From assembly GCA_937906165.1 (NCBI GenBank), contig CALCYA010000088.1, positions 1 to 34,655 on the forward strand: a DNA stretch of 34,655 nt, read 5' to 3'. This stretch comes from an uncultured Bacteroidales bacterium. Its GTDB lineage: Bacteria; Bacteroidota; Bacteroidia; Bacteroidales; Bacteroidaceae. A model generated the notes under the pieces. It ran no database searches and was not told the DNA's origin. It was given only the letters and a program-made list of their open reading frames with translations. Below are positions 33,094 through 34,655 of this stretch, piece after piece; position 1 is the stretch's first letter; each line of letters starts with the position of its first letter. A program made the position numbers and the translations under genes.

Positions 33094-33197
33094 TTCAATG
33101 TGAAATCCGGTTGTGTCGGATGTCTTCCGGCTGCAATTTCCTTTAACATTCCTTTTATAAAGATTATTAAACGCCTCCTAATTTTAATGTTGATATT

Positions 33198-33228
33198 TTT
33201 GTTACTTGTAGTTTATTTTATAACTTTG
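33198..33228 (+). promoter_or_regulatory. Promoter of the UDP-sugar dehydrogenase gene
   Basis: TTTG at 33198-33201, 19 bases, TAACTTTG at 33221-33228: exact matches to both elements. Start expected near 33235, giving a leader of about 38 bases before the ATG at 33273. The 179-bp gap that holds it shows no convincing terminator for the preceding gene. Confidence 0.7.
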
Positions 33229-33272
33229 TGCGTTTTATAGAATAATTTGGACAAAAAACTGAAAAATCATAT

Positions 33273-34478
33273 ATGAAGGCGTGTTTTATGGGATTGGGTT
33301 ATATCGGCCTTCCCACTGCTATAATTGCTGCAAAATATGGCATAGAGGTGGTTGGTGTCGATGTAAACCAGGAGGTCGTTGATACAACAAATTCAGGAAA
33401 ACTACATATTGTTGAAGAAGGCTTGGAGGAACTTCTCAAGGAGGTTATTGCTTCGGGGAAATTCAAGGCTTATGCCCGTCCTCAGGTAGCTGATGCATAT
33501 TTTATCGTCGTCCCGACCCCGTTCAAGGGAAACCATAAACCCGATATCTCTTTTGTGGAGGCTGCAACCAAGATGGTGCTTCCGTTGCTCAAGGAAGGCG
33601 ATCTCTTCGTCATTGAGTCCACATCGCCGGTCGGCACAACAGAGAAGATGGCCGAGCTTATATTCGAGAGCCGTCCTGAACTTAAAGGAAAGTTACATAT
33701 TGCCTACTGCCCAGAGCGTGTCCTGCCGGGCAATATCATTTACGAACTTGTAAACAATGACCGTGTGATAGGCGGTATTGATGAGGCTTCAACCGAAAAG
33801 GCAAAGGAGTTCTATTCATATTTTGTGAAAGGCCAGTTGCATTCTACAAACTGCCGTACAGCCGAGATGTGCAAGCTTACCGAGAATGCATCACGTGACG
33901 TTCAGATTGCCTTTGCCAATGAGTTGTCATTGATATGTGACAAGGCGGGGATCAATGTGTGGGAGCTTATTGAACTTGCAAACAGGCATCCACGTGTGAA
34001 TATCCTTCAGCCGGGTTGCGGTGTGGGTGGTCATTGCATTGCTGTTGATCCTTATTTCATCTCTTCGGCATACCCATCGGAGTCACGTATAATATCCGAG
34101 GCACGTCAGGTAAACAACTACAAGGCAAAGTGGTGCGCCGAGAAGGTACGTCGTGCTATGGTCGATTATGAACTGAATAATCATCGTGTTCCTGTTGTTG
34201 CCCTTATGGGCCTGGCGTTCAAGCCTAACATCGATGACCTGCGTGAGTCTCCGGCAAAGTCCATTGCTTCTCGCGTGTTGCAGTCAAGCAATAACGGGAA
34301 CGTGATGGTGGTAGAACCCAATATTGAAGAGCATAATGTCTTCAAACTCACAAACTACAAGACGGCCTATGAACATGCCGACATTGTGGTATTCCTTGTG
34401 AACCACAATGAGTTTGCCGAGCTGAATTACCGTACAGACGTTGAGGTTCTTGATTTCTGTGGAGTGTTCAAGAAATAA
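33273..34478 (+). CDS. wecC: UDP-sugar dehydrogenase, WecC-like (UDP-ManNAc type)
   Basis: 401 residues, normal for the nucleotide-sugar dehydrogenase family. The N-terminal NAD-binding fold is CFMGLGYIGLPTAIIAAKYG, then VVGVDVNQEVVDTTNSGKLH. Next come the DH core IESTSPVGTTEKM, YCPERVLPGNI and KLTENASRDVQIAFANELSL, and the catalytic loop PGCGVGGHCIAVDPYF with Cys255. The C-terminal UDP-binding domain starts VALMGLAFKPNIDDLRESPA. CPERVLPGN and HCIAVDPYF favour UDP-N-acetylmannosamine dehydrogenase over UDP-glucose dehydrogenase. It makes the uronic acid donor using two NAD. No UDP-GlcNAc 2-epimerase (wecB) is in the window, so the substrate must come from elsewhere, or the enzyme uses a related sugar. 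It has its own promoter and terminator. Confidence 0.88.
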   Translation: MKACFMGLGYIGLPTAIIAAKYGIEVVGVDVNQEVVDTTNSGKLHIVEEGLEELLKEVIASGKFKAYARPQVADAYFIVVPTPFKGNHKPDISFVEAATKMVLPLLKEGDLFVIESTSPVGTTEKMAELIFESRPELKGKLHIAYCPERVLPGNIIYELVNNDRVIGGIDEASTEKAKEFYSYFVKGQLHSTNCRTAEMCKLTENASRDVQIAFANELSLICDKAGINVWELIELANRHPRVNILQPGCGVGGHCIAVDPYFISSAYPSESRIISEARQVNNYKAKWCAEKVRRAMVDYELNNHRVPVVALMGLAFKPNIDDLRESPAKSIASRVLQSSNNGNVMVVEPNIEEHNVFKLTNYKTAYEHADIVVFLVNHNEFAELNYRTDVEVLDFCGVFKK

Positions 34479-34482
34479 ATGA

Positions 34483-34542
34483 TAAATAAAGACATATAAA
34501 TAGGCGGCTGGATTCAGCCGCCTATTTATATGTCTTTATTTA
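34483..34542 (+). terminator. Very long perfect hairpin ending the locus
   Basis: Left arm 34483-34510 and right arm 34515-34542 are complementary over all 28 bases with a 4-base loop. The inner part is GC-rich (TAGGCGGCTG) and the outer part A/T-rich, so the right arm supplies the T-rich tail on either strand. It begins 4 bases after the stop codon at 34478. It probably terminates transcription in both directions. The 113 bases after it contain no feature I can support. Confidence 0.8.
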
Positions 34543-34655
34543 CTCCGATGTTATGGCTCACCGGCAAAGTTTGGGAGCTAAGCAAAAAGTTGAGTGATTC
34601 AGGAAAAGAGAGTAACAGAGCGAAAATACTATTGCAATGAAATGTCGTAAGGTAT

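Noticed and set aside
34637..34655. ATG with an open frame running off the window edge
   Set aside because: Only six codons are visible, with no promoter or recognisable start context, so a gene start cannot be supported.

Overview
This 34.7-kb window comes from a member of the Bacteroidales (Bacteroides/Prevotella/Muribaculaceae-like; I cannot place it to genus). The evidence is: promoters of the Bacteroidetes type (-33 TTTG, about 19 bases, -7 TAnnTTTG), almost no Shine-Dalgarno motifs, families typical of the phylum (DUF4837 lipoprotein, DUF2147 protein, DUF4922 fusion, MG2-like surface protein, SO_0444-type permease), and a Wzx/Wzy polysaccharide locus with an SLBB-rich export protein and a Wzi-like barrel. 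No rRNA, tRNA, CRISPR array, transposase or integrase was recognised.

Layout. (1) 1-4228: the start of an unknown minus-strand gene, then a very large secreted protein joining an MG2-like surface region to C-terminal Sel1 repeats. (2) 4229-4877: a 650-bp gene-free stretch packed with palindromic repeats, including a 139-bp unit present twice. (3) 4878-8128, minus strand: a DUF2147 secreted protein, a metal permease with a C-terminal heavy-metal domain, and an OmpA-like protein. Each has a conspicuous dyad at its 5' end. (4) 8197-14561, minus strand: a tight seven-gene operon, rlmN - DUF4837 lipoprotein - pdxA - sugar/alcohol nucleotidyltransferase - ATP-grasp - CDP-alcohol phosphotransferase - HAD protein. 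The last four look like one pathway that activates a small phosphorylated alcohol with NTP and transfers it to a membrane acceptor. (5) 14758-18446, plus strand: a two-gene unit, a GT2-like/GT2/DUF4922 triple fusion coupled to a SpoIID-domain protein with no signal peptide, ending in a good intrinsic terminator. (6) 18650-34478, plus strand: a polysaccharide locus.

In the polysaccharide locus the initiating phosphoglycosyl transferase loads the first sugar on undecaprenyl phosphate. The GT2 and two GT4 enzymes would extend the repeat unit, the acetyltransferase may decorate it, Wzx flips it, the EpsG-like Wzy polymerises it and the Wzz-like protein sets chain length. The SLBB export protein and Wzi-like barrel carry or anchor it at the outer membrane. 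A heparinase II/III-like lyase sits among the transferases. The last gene, a WecC-like UDP-sugar dehydrogenase, has its own strong promoter and makes an acidic sugar donor; a long perfect hairpin closes the locus.

Best candidates for something undescribed: the nucleotidyltransferase/ATP-grasp/CDP-alcohol transferase/HAD cassette (8197-11368), in which two enzymes depart from their family motifs; the fused glycosyltransferase-DUF4922 protein with its apparently cytoplasmic SpoIID partner (14758-18446); and the OmpA-like gene whose start codon lies inside a 20-bp hairpin (8116-8170).
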